A stretch of 37,803 nucleotides of DNA from Vibrio rumoiensis 1S-45 (GCF_000286955.2 NZ_AJYK02000078.1:1-37803); one strand, 5' to 3'; shown: positions 8,732-17,083, counted from the first letter of the stretch. Notes: generated by a model from the letters alone, not told the origin. Numbers and translations: made by a program.

Positions 8732-8988
8732 TTCCATTTAAATGATAACGTCTAAAATGATTTAAACAACCCCTTATTCTTTATGGGAATATACGAACAA
8801 CCATCAACTAATTGATATTTAACGGTTAAATACAAAAATACTTTCATAAATATAACAAACACAACCTTTAGTGTTGTAATCAATTATTCAAGGAGTATTC
8901 ATTTAATTGAAAAAGAACAAGGCTAGACTAAGCGGCGAAACAAAGATCGACATCGCTGAATATAGATAATGTCTATGGATGAAGGGAT

Positions 8989-9034
8989 CAAAAAAAGCCT
9001 ATCTCATTATTCATAAAATAGGCTTTAATTTTAC
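8989..9034 (-). terminator. Terminator of the DUF2391/LysE transcription unit
   Basis: AAAGCCTAT and ATAGGCTTT form a perfect 9-bp stem. On the minus strand it is followed by a run of T residues (complement of A8990-A8996), so it ends the minus-strand unit above it. On the plus strand it is followed by AATTTT and could be bidirectional. Confidence 0.75.
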
Positions 9035-9056
9035 AGAAAAGAAAATTTAGCGGATG

Positions 9057-9452
9057 TCACTCTTTATCAAAGCTATCGACAACAATCGCGCCCATAGAGG
9101 CTGGCATCGCAATAATAATTAACCGTTTCAAGGCTAAAAGTGGCTCAGTATCTAATGGTAATTTATTAAGAGTAAACAGAACCAAAGCTACAACGCATAA
9201 GGTCAATGTATACGCAATAATGATGCGGAGAACAAACGCTAATACTCGATGCTTAACATTACTTTGAAAAACACTTTGATAAGCAAAGAAACCAAGAAAA
9301 AGAATCGATACCACAAACAGCATCGCAATATTTTCAAGCGGCAAAGTCTTACTTAAATCCCATGCTTCTTCAGAAAAAGAAATTGGGACAGCCAACGTGA
9401 ATGCACCAATGACCACTTGGCTTGCATCTTCCCCATTAAAGTTTAGTTTCAT
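9057..9452 (-). CDS. DUF2391 family integral membrane protein
   Basis: This protein has 131 residues if started at the ATG giving MKLNFNGED; longer in-frame starts exist upstream (ATG at 9476, TTG at 9503) but add a polar tail that overlaps the LysE gene. About four hydrophobic segments are visible (VVIGAFTLAVPI, IAMLFVVSILFLGFF, IIIAYTLTLCVVALVLF, LIIIAMPASMGAIVV). The GAFTLAVPISFSEEAWDLS segment is characteristic of the DUF2391 family of membrane proteins, whose function is unknown. The gene follows the LysE exporter on the same strand with little or no gap, so the two are probably co-transcribed and end at the terminator downstream. Confidence 0.75.
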   Translation of the reverse strand: MKLNFNGEDASQVVIGAFTLAVPISFSEEAWDLSKTLPLENIAMLFVVSILFLGFFAYQSVFQSNVKHRVLAFVLRIIIAYTLTLCVVALVLFTLNKLPLDTEPLLALKRLIIIAMPASMGAIVVDSFDKE

Positions 9453-9490
9453 GGCTCGTCTCATTTTAACAATCATTCCACAATGATTTT

Positions 9491-10105
9491 TTAAACCATC
9501 CAAATAACGCGCACAGCCAATAGAATCAACACAGCACCAGATATTCTATCTATCCAATGTGCGTGACTTCTTAATTTCATTAGTAACACTTGGCTTGATA
9601 ACATAAAAGTAATTAAGGTATACCACAAACCATCGACTATAAATGGCGTAAAAACAAGAATGGCTTTACTGCTTGCTTCGGCGCTTATCGCAACAAATTG
9701 ACTGAACAAAGCTGTAAAAAAAATGGCAATTTTAGGGCTTAATATAGAAATCAAAAAGCCTTCCTTAGCCGCTTGAAAGATCGAGCAACTCACACCTGAT
9801 TCAAGCCTTTCCGCAATGCCACCTTTTGATTGAATCGCATTAAACCCAAGCCAAGCCAAATAGGCGGCACCTGCATAAGTAATCGCTTTGAAAATAAAGG
9901 GAAATTGGTGCAATACAATAGCCAGCCCAAGAATCGTAAATAAGGCATATATCCCTATCCCAAATGCGTGAGCCCAAGCGGTAGCTAAACCATGCCTTCT
10001 ACCACCAGATAAACTGTGTTTCGCCACCATTGCCAAACTCGGCCCTGGAGACATAGCACCCAGTAAACAAATTAAAAGCAATGAAAGCCAAATACTCAAC
10101 GTCAT
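9491..10105 (-). CDS. LysE/RhtB-family amino-acid exporter
   Basis: This 204-residue membrane protein belongs to the LysE/RhtB superfamily that exports amino acids or their derivatives. The N-terminal LLGAMSPGPSLAMVAKHSLSGG carries the family's GPS/PGP loop, and about six hydrophobic segments follow. The start at 10105 is chosen because TAAGGA lies 5 bp upstream; a longer frame to 10153 adds a polar stretch without a Shine-Dalgarno. The substrate cannot be predicted. It diverges from the oxidoreductase gene at 10240. Confidence 0.88.
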   Translation of the reverse strand: MTLSIWLSLLLICLLGAMSPGPSLAMVAKHSLSGGRRHGLATAWAHAFGIGIYALFTILGLAIVLHQFPFIFKAITYAGAAYLAWLGFNAIQSKGGIAERLESGVSCSIFQAAKEGFLISILSPKIAIFFTALFSQFVAISAEASSKAILVFTPFIVDGLWYTLITFMLSSQVLLMKLRSHAHWIDRISGAVLILLAVRVIWMV

Positions 10106-10239
10106 AATCATCCTTATACCTAAGTAACTTCCATTCCATTCTAACTGAAACACCTTTTTTTTCAGTTACTTTTACAAGCTAGATTGGTGTTAGATGAAAA
10201 AGCTCGTATGATGGGGAAAATAAAGAACAAAGGAATTCC

Positions 10240-11190
10240 ATGAAGATTGCACTGATCGGGCTAGGTGGCATTGCCCAAAAAGCTTATTTACCTTTCATCA
10301 CCCAATTAGAAGGCGTTGAGTGGGTCTTTTGTACCAGAAATGCTGAAACTTTAGGGTTGTTAGCTCAAAAATACAAAATCCGAGAAACCTACACCGATTA
10401 CCAACAACTAATACACGCGAATATTGATGCGGTAATGATCCATAGCGCAACCCAAAGTCATCTGGAGATTGCCAGCTTCTTCCTCTCTAATGGGATCGCC
10501 ACGTTCGTTGATAAGCCGCTTGCTGCCAACGCCCATGATTGTGAAACGCTATATGAATTGTCATCAAGGAAGCAAACCCCTTTATACGTGGGTTTCAATC
10601 GCAGACATATACCTTTATTTAACCAACACTTAATTGGCGTCCAATCTGGAATGCCACACACCCCGCTTTTATCTTTACGCTGGGAAAAGCATCGCTTCAA
10701 TCAGCCTGGTGACATTCGCACGTTTATTTTTGACGACTTTATTCACCCACTGGATAGTGTCAATATTTACGCGCAGCCAGATGTACAAGACCTTCAGATC
10801 ACTAGCCAATGGGACACAACCCAAAATCAACTGGGTCGATTAGATGTGCAATGGCAGCAACAAGGCAGCTTATTACACGCTTCAATGAATCGTTTATTTG
10901 GTACAACTCAAGAACGTGTTTCCGCTAATTTTGCCAATCAATCTTATGAGTTTAGCAATTTCACAGAAGGCACGTTATGGCAGCTTGATAAAGCAGAAAA
11001 ACTCCAAGCAAAAGATTGGATGCCAATGCTCACAACAAAAGGATTTGATAGCATGATCCAAGAATGGTTAGGTGTCGTAAAAACAGGTCACATGCCATCA
11101 TCGTTAGTTGAACGCAATCTTGCTACCCATCAACTGGCTGAAGCGATTTGCCAACATGTTTTGGCACAAAAAACGAGAAAAATGCATTAA
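10240..11190 (+). CDS. Gfo/Idh/MocA-family oxidoreductase
   Basis: This 316-residue protein has an N-terminal Rossmann motif (GLGGIAQKAYLPF, residues 7-19) for NAD(P) and the family motif VDKPLA (EKP in most members), where the lysine lies at the active site. The C-terminal half is the dimerisation and substrate domain. The family oxidises or reduces sugars, inositols and related cyclic compounds; this member's substrate is unknown. AAAGGA five bases before the ATG supports the start. It stands alone, divergent from the LysE exporter. Confidence 0.88.
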   Translation: MKIALIGLGGIAQKAYLPFITQLEGVEWVFCTRNAETLGLLAQKYKIRETYTDYQQLIHANIDAVMIHSATQSHLEIASFFLSNGIATFVDKPLAANAHDCETLYELSSRKQTPLYVGFNRRHIPLFNQHLIGVQSGMPHTPLLSLRWEKHRFNQPGDIRTFIFDDFIHPLDSVNIYAQPDVQDLQITSQWDTTQNQLGRLDVQWQQQGSLLHASMNRLFGTTQERVSANFANQSYEFSNFTEGTLWQLDKAEKLQAKDWMPMLTTKGFDSMIQEWLGVVKTGHMPSSLVERNLATHQLAEAICQHVLAQKTRKMH

Positions 11191-11247
11191 CTTGCAAAGT
11201 AAAAAGAGCGAATAATTAGCGCCAAATGAAAGCGAATTAATTAAAAT

Positions 11248-11323
11248 AAACCTCAGTTTTTTAGATAAGAGAGTTTACACAAGAAGTAGGATTTAACCGC
11301 TCTAGTTATCCGAACCTGAGGTT
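11248..11323. repeat. Widely spaced inverted repeat between convergent genes
   Basis: AACCTCAG (11249-11256) and CTGAGGTT (11316-11323) could pair across about 60 bases in the convergent gap between the oxidoreductase and GNAT genes. It may act as a structured 3' end for either transcript. No U-tract is obvious. Confidence 0.35.
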
Positions 11324-11328
11324 ATGAT

Positions 11329-11859
11329 TTAATCGGTTTTATCTAATAGCGCAGATGGCGATGCCCAAGTCATGGTATGGCAAGCAATGTGAGAACCACA
11401 AGGTGCTTTCCAGGTAACCTCACCCGCATCAATACCATTGATTGAATCATAGAAAGCTTTAGCCGATTCATTTTTAGTTAAGACTTCAAGGTACATCCCC
11501 ACATCTGCAAAATGCTTAGTCGCCCATTTTGCCGCTTCAGACATTAACTTTTTACCTAACCCTTTGCCTCGATAACCATCAGCCACATGCAGATTATCGA
11601 TCATTGTCCCGTGTTCAAAACTGTGATTGCCGTATAAACATACAAATCCACACAATTTATCCCCTTCCTCCAATAAAATGACGCCTTGGTTTAAAGGTGG
11701 CTGAGTTAAGCGTGTTTGCCAAATAGCTTGATGCTCAACGGATAATCTATCCTCAAGATATTGATCATCTAATATGCCTTGATAAGCCTGTTGCCAATTA
11801 TGTGTATGTAGCTGGGCTATTTTGGAATAGTCTTTAAATTCTGCTTCTCTAACGAACAT
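11329..11859 (-). CDS. GNAT family N-acetyltransferase
   Basis: This 176-residue acetyltransferase has the acetyl-CoA loop DGYRGKGLGKKLMSEA (around residues 92-108) containing the R-G-K-G-L-G signature, followed by the LEVLTKNESAKAFYDS strand-helix typical of the family. A strong AAGGAG lies seven bases before the ATG. The substrate is unknown; the family includes acetylation of proteins, antibiotics and small amines. It appears monocistronic. Confidence 0.9.
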   Translation of the reverse strand: MFVREAEFKDYSKIAQLHTHNWQQAYQGILDDQYLEDRLSVEHQAIWQTRLTQPPLNQGVILLEEGDKLCGFVCLYGNHSFEHGTMIDNLHVADGYRGKGLGKKLMSEAAKWATKHFADVGMYLEVLTKNESAKAFYDSINGIDAGEVTWKAPCGSHIACHTMTWASPSALLDKTD

Positions 11860-12051
11860 CCTTGCTCCTTAAAAATAATGGATAGATCAATCTTTTCCTT
11901 TTTAAATCTCTAGTCACAGTTAGGCTTACAGTAAGAATTAAAGATCAACAGCGACTCATACCAATGTATATGATTTCCAACCAAAGATTGCACTTTTTTC
12001 TGGTTAAAATACAACATAATCGAAGGTTGATTAAGATCCATGCTCTGCCAA

Positions 12052-12082
12052 AAATAAAAAAACCAACAGATTTCTCTATTGG
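12052..12082 (-). terminator. Terminator after the unrecognised gene at 12121
   Basis: On the minus strand CCAATAG pairs with CTGTTGG (one T-G wobble) around AGAAAT and runs into a long T tract (complement of the A-rich stretch at 12050-12062). It begins about 40 bp after the stop codon. Confidence 0.8.
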
Positions 12083-12120
12083 CTTATTTAGTAATAAGAA
12101 AATAACGCTATATTATGCTT

Positions 12121-12471
12121 TTAGCTACGCTTAGGCTGAGTATAGGTTTTACCTGCGGCAGCATAAGTTTCTTTATTCTTCACATCGAACATAATATCAA
12201 AAAACCAAGCCACGAAACGAATAATGTCATCGCCTTCATTCATAATATGTTCAACGTATTCTTGCTCAACACCAGCATCATCTAACTGAGTTGTAACATG
12301 ATAAATACGGTTTTCATTTTCAACTTCCGCTAACGCAAATTGACCAGAGAGCGATTTTGCCGCTTCTGCTACATCGCTATCACTATTCATTTGCAAAAAT
12401 TTCAATGCGCTAGGAACCGATTCCAAAGTACAAAGTGTTTTTACGAGTGTTTCAAATTCACTGTGTTCCAT
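12121..12471 (-). CDS. Unrecognised small acidic protein
   Basis: I do not recognise this 116-residue protein. It has no signal peptide and no clear membrane segment; one aromatic patch, FVAWFFDIMFDV, is the only strongly hydrophobic stretch. The first 100 residues are acidic and probably helical (repeated E/D with LxxL spacing), and the tail is short and basic (TQPKRS). It is a credible gene because a clean terminator follows it, AAGG lies upstream of the start, and codon use resembles its neighbours. It lies directly downstream of the CsrB-like RNA gene on the same strand, but that RNA has its own terminator, so a functional link is not implied. Confidence 0.65.
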   Translation of the reverse strand: MEHSEFETLVKTLCTLESVPSALKFLQMNSDSDVAEAAKSLSGQFALAEVENENRIYHVTTQLDDAGVEQEYVEHIMNEGDDIIRFVAWFFDIMFDVKNKETYAAAGKTYTQPKRS

Positions 12472-12557
12472 ATTGATATAAACCTTTCATTTCATCCATT
12501 CTGAAGAAGAATGTGCTGCCGAGTATTTTACACTAATTCGAAAGCCATTTGGATGAA

Positions 12558-12593
12558 CAAAAAAAGAAAAACCCCGACACTTTCGTATCGGGG
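12558..12593 (-). terminator. Terminator of the CsrB-like RNA
   Basis: On the minus strand CCCCGATAC pairs with GTGTCGGGG around a GAAA tetraloop and is followed by TTTTTCTTTTTT. It defines the RNA 3' end. Confidence 0.92.
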
Positions 12594-12955
12594 TTATAGT
12601 CTTACTCGCAGCATTCCGGCTACTGATGGTGCTCCATGCATCAAATCCTTGATAGTGTGCTTTCCAAAGCTTCTTCCTGCATCGCCTTCCTAGCGGTGTC
12701 CTACGCAATTCCGTGCTTGCTAATCAATCCTAATTAGCGCTCATCACTTGTTCCTTGAGCGGTGTTCCTTCCTCTTCCTAGAGGTGTCCATTCAATTCCG
12801 TCTATAAGTAACATCCTGCTACTTAATGATTCCATTCAATGTCCTTTGCATCCTGCTGGTCGCGTCCTTCGCCACCAAACTCTATCCTTAAAGATTATCC
12901 GTATAAGAATCGAATCCTTGACTCTGGTTTAATCCTTTTGTCGTTTCCCTTCGAC
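12562..12955 (-). ncRNA. csrB: CsrB-family CsrA-sequestering small RNA
   Basis: No convincing protein is encoded here, but the minus-strand RNA contains about 25 GGA trinucleotides in roughly 394 nt, about 16 of them as AGGA, many placed in short hairpin loops. Clear examples are CCTCT-AGGA-AGAGG (12771-12784) and GCTAAT-TAGGATTG-ATTAGC (12719-12738). The 5' end GTCGAAGGGAAACGAC can itself fold, and resembles the GTCGACAGGG start of E. coli CsrB. The 3' end is a strong terminator (stem CCCCGATAC/GTGTCGGGG, loop GAAA, then T-rich). These are the hallmarks of CsrB/CsrC/CsrD RNAs, which bind many copies of CsrA and relieve its repression. The 5' end is inferred from the promoter, so it is accurate to a few bases only. 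Confidence 0.88.
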
Positions 12956-12962
12956 ATGGATA

Positions 12963-12990
12963 AGATTACTCTTTTGCTTATTTTCATCAA
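12963..12990 (-). promoter_or_regulatory. Sigma-70 promoter of the CsrB-like RNA
   Basis: On the minus strand a -35-like TTGATG (12985-12990) is separated by 16 bp from a -10-like TAATCT (12963-12968). Transcription would begin near 12955 at GTCGAAGGG. Confidence 0.6.
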
Positions 12991-13048
12991 GTGACCCAAT
13001 TCAAAGTTTTCACAATGACAACAACTTCATTTCTCTTAAAATACAAAA

Positions 13049-13085
13049 AAGCCTTAATAACAATAAGTTAAAAAGGCTTTTTCTA
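13049..13085 (-). terminator. Terminator of rhlE
   Basis: AAAAAGCCTT pairs with AAGGCTTTTTT in the minus-strand reading and ends in a T tract. It lies about 100 bp after the rhlE stop, separating helicase transcription from the CsrB-like RNA promoter. Confidence 0.75.
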
Positions 13086-13123
13086 TATTTACCAACTCAT
13101 AAAACGCTTTATCTCACAATGCG

Positions 13124-13141
13124 TGTAAGCGATCTCGCACA
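13124..13141. promoter_or_regulatory. GacA/VarA-type upstream activating box
   Basis: TGTAAGCGATCTCGCACA matches the TGTAAG-N6-CTTACA palindrome bound by GacA/UvrY/VarA in front of csrB-type RNA genes, with a perfect left half and two mismatches in the right half. It lies about 170-185 bp upstream of the inferred RNA start, the usual distance for these sites. Confidence 0.65.
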
Positions 13142-13179
13142 AAGGCAATCACACATTAAACATCGAGAGGAACTCGCTA

Positions 13180-14595
13180 TTACGCAGGCTTAAAATTACG
13201 TCCATTATTTTTCGGGTTACGCTGTGGCGAATTAGGCTTACGAGCGCCACTCGGCTGTGCTTTTGAACCTGAAGATTCACCAGTCGCTTGAGCACTGGCA
13301 GGCTTCGCAGCACCAGTATGACGGCGATTTTTACCAACAGGCTTATGCCCACGCGCATTTTCACCTGAGCGTTGTCCATCATTATGCTGAGAAGGCATTC
13401 TCGGTTTCTTCGGCTTTTTCGGTTTCATTGGACGCATATCAAGCTTAGATTCTGGCAGTTTGTTCACCACTGGGAAGCCTTCTAATTCCATACGAGGTAA
13501 TACTTGCTTGATCAAACGTTCAATCGAAAATAAATCATGTGCTTCATCTGCACACACTAACGAGATCGCTTTACCTGTCGCGCCAGCACGGCCAGTTCGG
13601 CCAATTCGGTGAACGTAATCTTCTGATACATGAGGTAAATCGAAATTCACCACTTGTGGCAGTTGAGCGATATCGATACCACGCGCGGCAATATCAGTCG
13701 CCACTAAAACACGGACTTCACCGGTTTTAAAGTTATCTAAAGCTTTCGTTCGTGCGCCTTGGCTTTTATTGCCATGAATGGCCGCTGAAGTAATGCCTTT
13801 TTCATCTAAGAAACGGCTTAAACGGTTCGCACCATGCTTAGTCTTACTAAAAACCAAGACTTGTTGCCAATCATTATCTTCAATCAACTTCAGCAACATC
13901 GGTGCTTTCTTTTTTTGATCGGCAGGGTAAATAGATTGCTCAACCGTAGTGGCAGTTTGATTCGCAGGGTTAACTGAAATCTCCACAGGGTTATTCACTA
14001 ACCCTTTCGCCAATTGTCGAATATCATCCGAAAAAGTAGCTGAAAACAAAAGGTTCTGACGTTTGGCTGGCAAGAAGCTCAGGATTTTACGAATATCACG
14101 AATAAACCCCATGTCTAGCATGCGATCCGCTTCATCTAAAACCAACACTTCTAATTGAGAAAAGCGTACTGCGTTTTGGTTATATAAGTCCAATAAACGC
14201 CCCGGAGTTGCAACCAGTACATCCACACCTTGGCGCAGCTTCATCATTTGAGGGTTAATTTTAACACCACCAAACACAACCGCAGATGTTAAACGAGTAT
14301 GGCGGCTGTATTGTTCAACATTTTTATGCACTTGCGCAGCAAGTTCACGAGTGGGCGTTAAGATCAAAGTACGAACTTGATTCGGGCGAACACGATCGCC
14401 ACCTAATAAACGCTCTAAAATTGGTAAGGTAAAGCCGGCTGTTTTACCGGTTCCGGTTTGGGCGGCGGCCATAACATCTTTGCCTTCGATTACAGCAGGA
14501 ATTGCTTTTGCTTGAATCGGTGAAGGTGTGTCATAGCCCTGCTCTTCTACAGCTTTAAGTAGAGGCGCAGACAGTCCCAAAGAGGAAAAACTCAT
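13180..14595 (-). CDS. rhlE: DEAD-box ATP-dependent RNA helicase, RhlE type
   Basis: This 471-residue helicase unwinds RNA using ATP. Motifs appear in order: Q motif SPIQ (residues 25-28), motif [10 protein letters not shown] (44-52), PTREL (81-85), TPGR (130-133), DEAD (154-157), SAT (185-187) and, late in domain 2, HRIGRTGR. After about residue 375 comes a basic Lys/Pro/Arg/Gly-rich tail, as in RhlE proteins, that probably binds RNA nonspecifically. RhlE acts in ribosome assembly and RNA turnover. GAGAT eight bases upstream supports the start at 14595. Confidence 0.93.
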   Translation of the reverse strand: MSFSSLGLSAPLLKAVEEQGYDTPSPIQAKAIPAVIEGKDVMAAAQTGTGKTAGFTLPILERLLGGDRVRPNQVRTLILTPTRELAAQVHKNVEQYSRHTRLTSAVVFGGVKINPQMMKLRQGVDVLVATPGRLLDLYNQNAVRFSQLEVLVLDEADRMLDMGFIRDIRKILSFLPAKRQNLLFSATFSDDIRQLAKGLVNNPVEISVNPANQTATTVEQSIYPADQKKKAPMLLKLIEDNDWQQVLVFSKTKHGANRLSRFLDEKGITSAAIHGNKSQGARTKALDNFKTGEVRVLVATDIAARGIDIAQLPQVVNFDLPHVSEDYVHRIGRTGRAGATGKAISLVCADEAHDLFSIERLIKQVLPRMELEGFPVVNKLPESKLDMRPMKPKKPKKPRMPSQHNDGQRSGENARGHKPVGKNRRHTGAAKPASAQATGESSGSKAQPSGARKPNSPQRNPKNNGRNFKPA

Positions 14596-14769
14596 ATAGT
14601 GATCTCGATAATAAAATAGATAAAGCCAATAAGGCTCATAAAGGCATGAATATCAATATCTTATTACTAGAAACCGCCAGTTTTCAGGAGGGAATACACT
14701 TGAATGGATATTAATAATCGCAATTGATGCGCTATTCTGAATGTTTTATACGCAAGCAGCAACAACTAT

Positions 14770-14785
14770 TGTGATATTTATCACA
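14770..14785. promoter_or_regulatory. CRP-cAMP binding site
   Basis: TGTGA-TATTTA-TCACA is a perfect match to the TGTGA-N6-TCACA core. It lies about 178 bp before the YjiH start and about 175 bp before the divergent rhlE start, so it could act on either gene. The YjiH gene, a putative nucleoside-related transporter, is the more natural target. Confidence 0.7.
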
Positions 14786-14816
14786 TCAACTGCTGTGTAT
14801 TTATAGATATTAAGTT

Positions 14817-14830
14817 CTGATATTGATCAA
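14817..14830. promoter_or_regulatory. FNR-like box upstream of the YjiH gene
   Basis: CTGAT-ATTG-ATCAA differs from the FNR consensus TTGAT-N4-ATCAA at one base. It lies 40 bp downstream of the CRP site on the approach to the YjiH gene. A weak promoter (TATATT at 14844) follows. Confidence 0.45.
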
Positions 14831-14962
14831 GAATTTCTATTTTTATATTTCACTTCCGTCAGAAAATCGGTATTCTTGCCGCCATTGAATAAATCATGGA
14901 TTGATAGTGAATAGTTATGCGATGGATTGCGCAATTTTTAAGCATTGTCATTTGAGAGCATA

Positions 14963-16351
14963 ATGAGCAAGATACAGACCCCCCAAAAAGGTACAGAGCA
15001 GGATTATAAGCAATATCCCCTCAAAACCTACCTCATGTTTATCATTCCATCGTTGATTGGTTTATTCCTTTTTATGGCTCCAATGAGTTATGAAGGATCT
15101 TACACAATTCCGGTTGCTGTATTGGCCAAATCATTACAAGCATTGTTAGACAATAGTATCGTTACCATTGTCACTGCCATCATCGCCTTTATGTCGGTAG
15201 CTACGATTGCTTGCAAGCTGTTTAAACCCGCCTTTATTGCTCACAACCCATTTCTAAATACCCTAATGAACCCAAGCCCACTGTGGCTATTCGTCCGTAT
15301 TGCTGGCGGTATTATCGCAGTGATGACTTATGCTAAAATCGGTCCTCAGTTCATTTGGGAAGAAAACACAGGTGGTATGGTTTTAAATGGCCTATTACCA
15401 ACTTTATTCAGTGTGTTCATTTTTGCTGGCATGCTGTTACCCCTATTGCTTAATTTTGGATTGTTAGAATTATTTGGCACTTTACTCAGTAAAGTAATGC
15501 GACCGATTTTTAACCTTCCAGGGCGTTCTGCTATTGATTGTATGGCATCGTGGTTAGGGGATGGTTCGGTCGGCATATTACTCACCAGTAAGCAATATGA
15601 AGAGAAATTTTACACTCAACGTGAAGCTGCGATCGTCGGTACCACCTTCTCGGCAGTGTCTATTACGTTCAGCTTAGTTGTGATCGCCCAAGTAAACCTA
15701 GAACACCTATTCATTCCTTTTTATGGTGCAGTCTGTTTAGCGGGTTTGGTTGCCGCTGTCGTATTACCTCGCCTTCCACCACTTTGTTGGAAAAAAGATA
15801 CCTTCATTGATGGCAGTGTTCCTGATCAAAAAGCCGACGATTTACCAGAAGGTCACAGCAACTTTTCTTGGGGCATGACCTTAGCCCTCAAAAAAGCGCA
15901 CAACGTGCCGTCAATGAAAAATGTTTTAGGTGAAGGGGTTCGTAATGCCATTGATATGGTATTTGGCGTATTACCGGTTGTGATGGCAATGGGTACGGCA
16001 GCATTAGTCATTGCAGAGCATACTTCCGTCTTTTCCATTTTAGGTCAACCGTTCATTCCTTATTTGAAGCTTCTTGGTGTCCCTGAAGCGGTACAAGCTT
16101 CTCAAACCATTGTAGTCGGGTTTGCAGATATGTTTATCCCTGCAATTTTAGCAGCGCCAATACACAGTGACATGACTCGTTTCATCATTGCCGCCATGTC
16201 GGTCACTCAGCTAATTTATATGTCAGAAGTCGGTGCGCTATTGCTTGGTAGTAAAATACCGGTAACGCTTTGGGAATTGTTTGTGATCTTTATTCTGAGA
16301 ACCCTGATCACCCTCCCAGTGATTGTTGCGGTAGCGCATTTGGTGTTTTAA
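14963..16351 (+). CDS. yjiH: YjiH family membrane protein (nucleoside-recognition/Gate domain)
   Basis: This 462-residue protein has about ten hydrophobic segments and belongs to the YjiH family. Members contain the nucleoside-recognition (Gate) domain shared with nucleoside transporters and spore-maturation proteins, but no substrate is established. The sequence LLLNFGLLELFGTLLSKVMRPIFNLPGRSAID in the middle and the C-terminal GFADMFIPAILAAP region are typical. The ATG at 14963 with GAGAG upstream is preferred to a TTG at 14945. Its promoter region contains a CRP site and an FNR-like box. Confidence 0.85.
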   Translation: MSKIQTPQKGTEQDYKQYPLKTYLMFIIPSLIGLFLFMAPMSYEGSYTIPVAVLAKSLQALLDNSIVTIVTAIIAFMSVATIACKLFKPAFIAHNPFLNTLMNPSPLWLFVRIAGGIIAVMTYAKIGPQFIWEENTGGMVLNGLLPTLFSVFIFAGMLLPLLLNFGLLELFGTLLSKVMRPIFNLPGRSAIDCMASWLGDGSVGILLTSKQYEEKFYTQREAAIVGTTFSAVSITFSLVVIAQVNLEHLFIPFYGAVCLAGLVAAVVLPRLPPLCWKKDTFIDGSVPDQKADDLPEGHSNFSWGMTLALKKAHNVPSMKNVLGEGVRNAIDMVFGVLPVVMAMGTAALVIAEHTSVFSILGQPFIPYLKLLGVPEAVQASQTIVVGFADMFIPAILAAPIHSDMTRFIIAAMSVTQLIYMSEVGALLLGSKIPVTLWELFVIFILRTLITLPVIVAVAHLVF

Positions 16352-16511
16352 CTTAATAGTTAAATCATCCATGCTTAGAAAATTCCAATTCATTCTGTAA
16401 CGCAACCACATGCTAAATGAAAGGTGTCAGTCTTAATTTTTTGCTCTTTTCTAATAAGAATATACTGAATAATTTATCTTACCTCACTTGGGTATATAAT
16501 TGATTTTAGCG

Positions 16512-16520
16512 TGCTATACT
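16512..16520 (+). promoter_or_regulatory. Extended -10 promoter of yibL
   Basis: TGCTATACT is an extended -10 element (TGnTATAAT type) 42 bp before the yibL start. No good -35 hexamer is seen at the right distance, as is common for extended -10 promoters. Confidence 0.5.
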
Positions 16521-16562
16521 GCCGCCCTATTCTGTTCTCACGTTTAAATTAATGGTGTACCA

Positions 16563-16919
16563 ATGAGCCAAAGCAACGAATTACAACAACTGAATAACCG
16601 ACTCGATAAGTGTCGCCATAAATTAGAAGCGGCAAAGCAACGCGCTGATAAGTCGACGATTTATCAGTTCGAAACAGAAATTAATCAAATTTCAAAAAAA
16701 ATCGCTCAGCTGAATCACAAGAAAAGTTACGATTTAAACAAAGAGCGTAAAGCTTTGTTAGAAATGCCATTTAGCCGCGCTTTAACTAAAGAAGAACAAT
16801 CTGACCAAGGTAAACTCAAAAAATCTGTAAAAGGTCTGATTATTGTTCACCCACTGACCAAAGTCGGTAAAGAGTTAAAACTTGACGTTATGACAGGTTT
16901 TGCGCCAAAAGAATTTTAA
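16563..16919 (+). CDS. yibL: YibL family ribosome-associated protein
   Basis: This 118-residue basic protein has a predicted coiled-coil N-terminal half (LQQLNNRLDKCRHKLEAAKQ) and a C-terminal part (SVKGLIIVHPLTKVGKELKL) typical of YibL. E. coli YibL co-sediments with ribosomes, but its function is not established. The gene is monocistronic, with an extended -10 promoter and a strong structured terminator downstream. Confidence 0.88.
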   Translation: MSQSNELQQLNNRLDKCRHKLEAAKQRADKSTIYQFETEINQISKKIAQLNHKKSYDLNKERKALLEMPFSRALTKEEQSDQGKLKKSVKGLIIVHPLTKVGKELKLDVMTGFAPKEF

Positions 16920-16931
16920 GTAAAATTTGTT

Positions 16932-17053
16932 TTGCCTTAACCATTGAAGTGGTAGTGAATGTAGTTTGCAACACTGCGGCTTTAAGCAAGGCAAGTATAA
17001 CGAGGATGGTATAAGCCAAGGTTAATGAACCTGACCTTTATCATCCTTTTTTG
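16932..17053 (+). terminator. Two-hairpin structured region ending in a terminator after yibL
   Basis: The first hairpin pairs TTGCCTT (16932-16938) with AAGGCAA (16988-16994). The second pairs AGGATG (17003-17008) with CATCCT (17042-17047), contains an inner AGGTT/AACCT stem, and runs into TTTTTTG. The last part is a clear intrinsic terminator. The extent and order of the upstream structure leave open a small RNA released from the yibL 3' end. Confidence 0.65.
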
Positions 17054-17083
17054 TGTCTTAAATTATTGTGATGTTGAATAACC

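Noticed and set aside
12487..12708. Open frames on both strands inside the CsrB-like RNA (minus 12487-12708, plus 12511-12693)
   Set aside because: They lack ribosome binding sites, overlap the RNA terminator, and have no protein-like composition. The GGA hairpins and promoter explain the sequence better.
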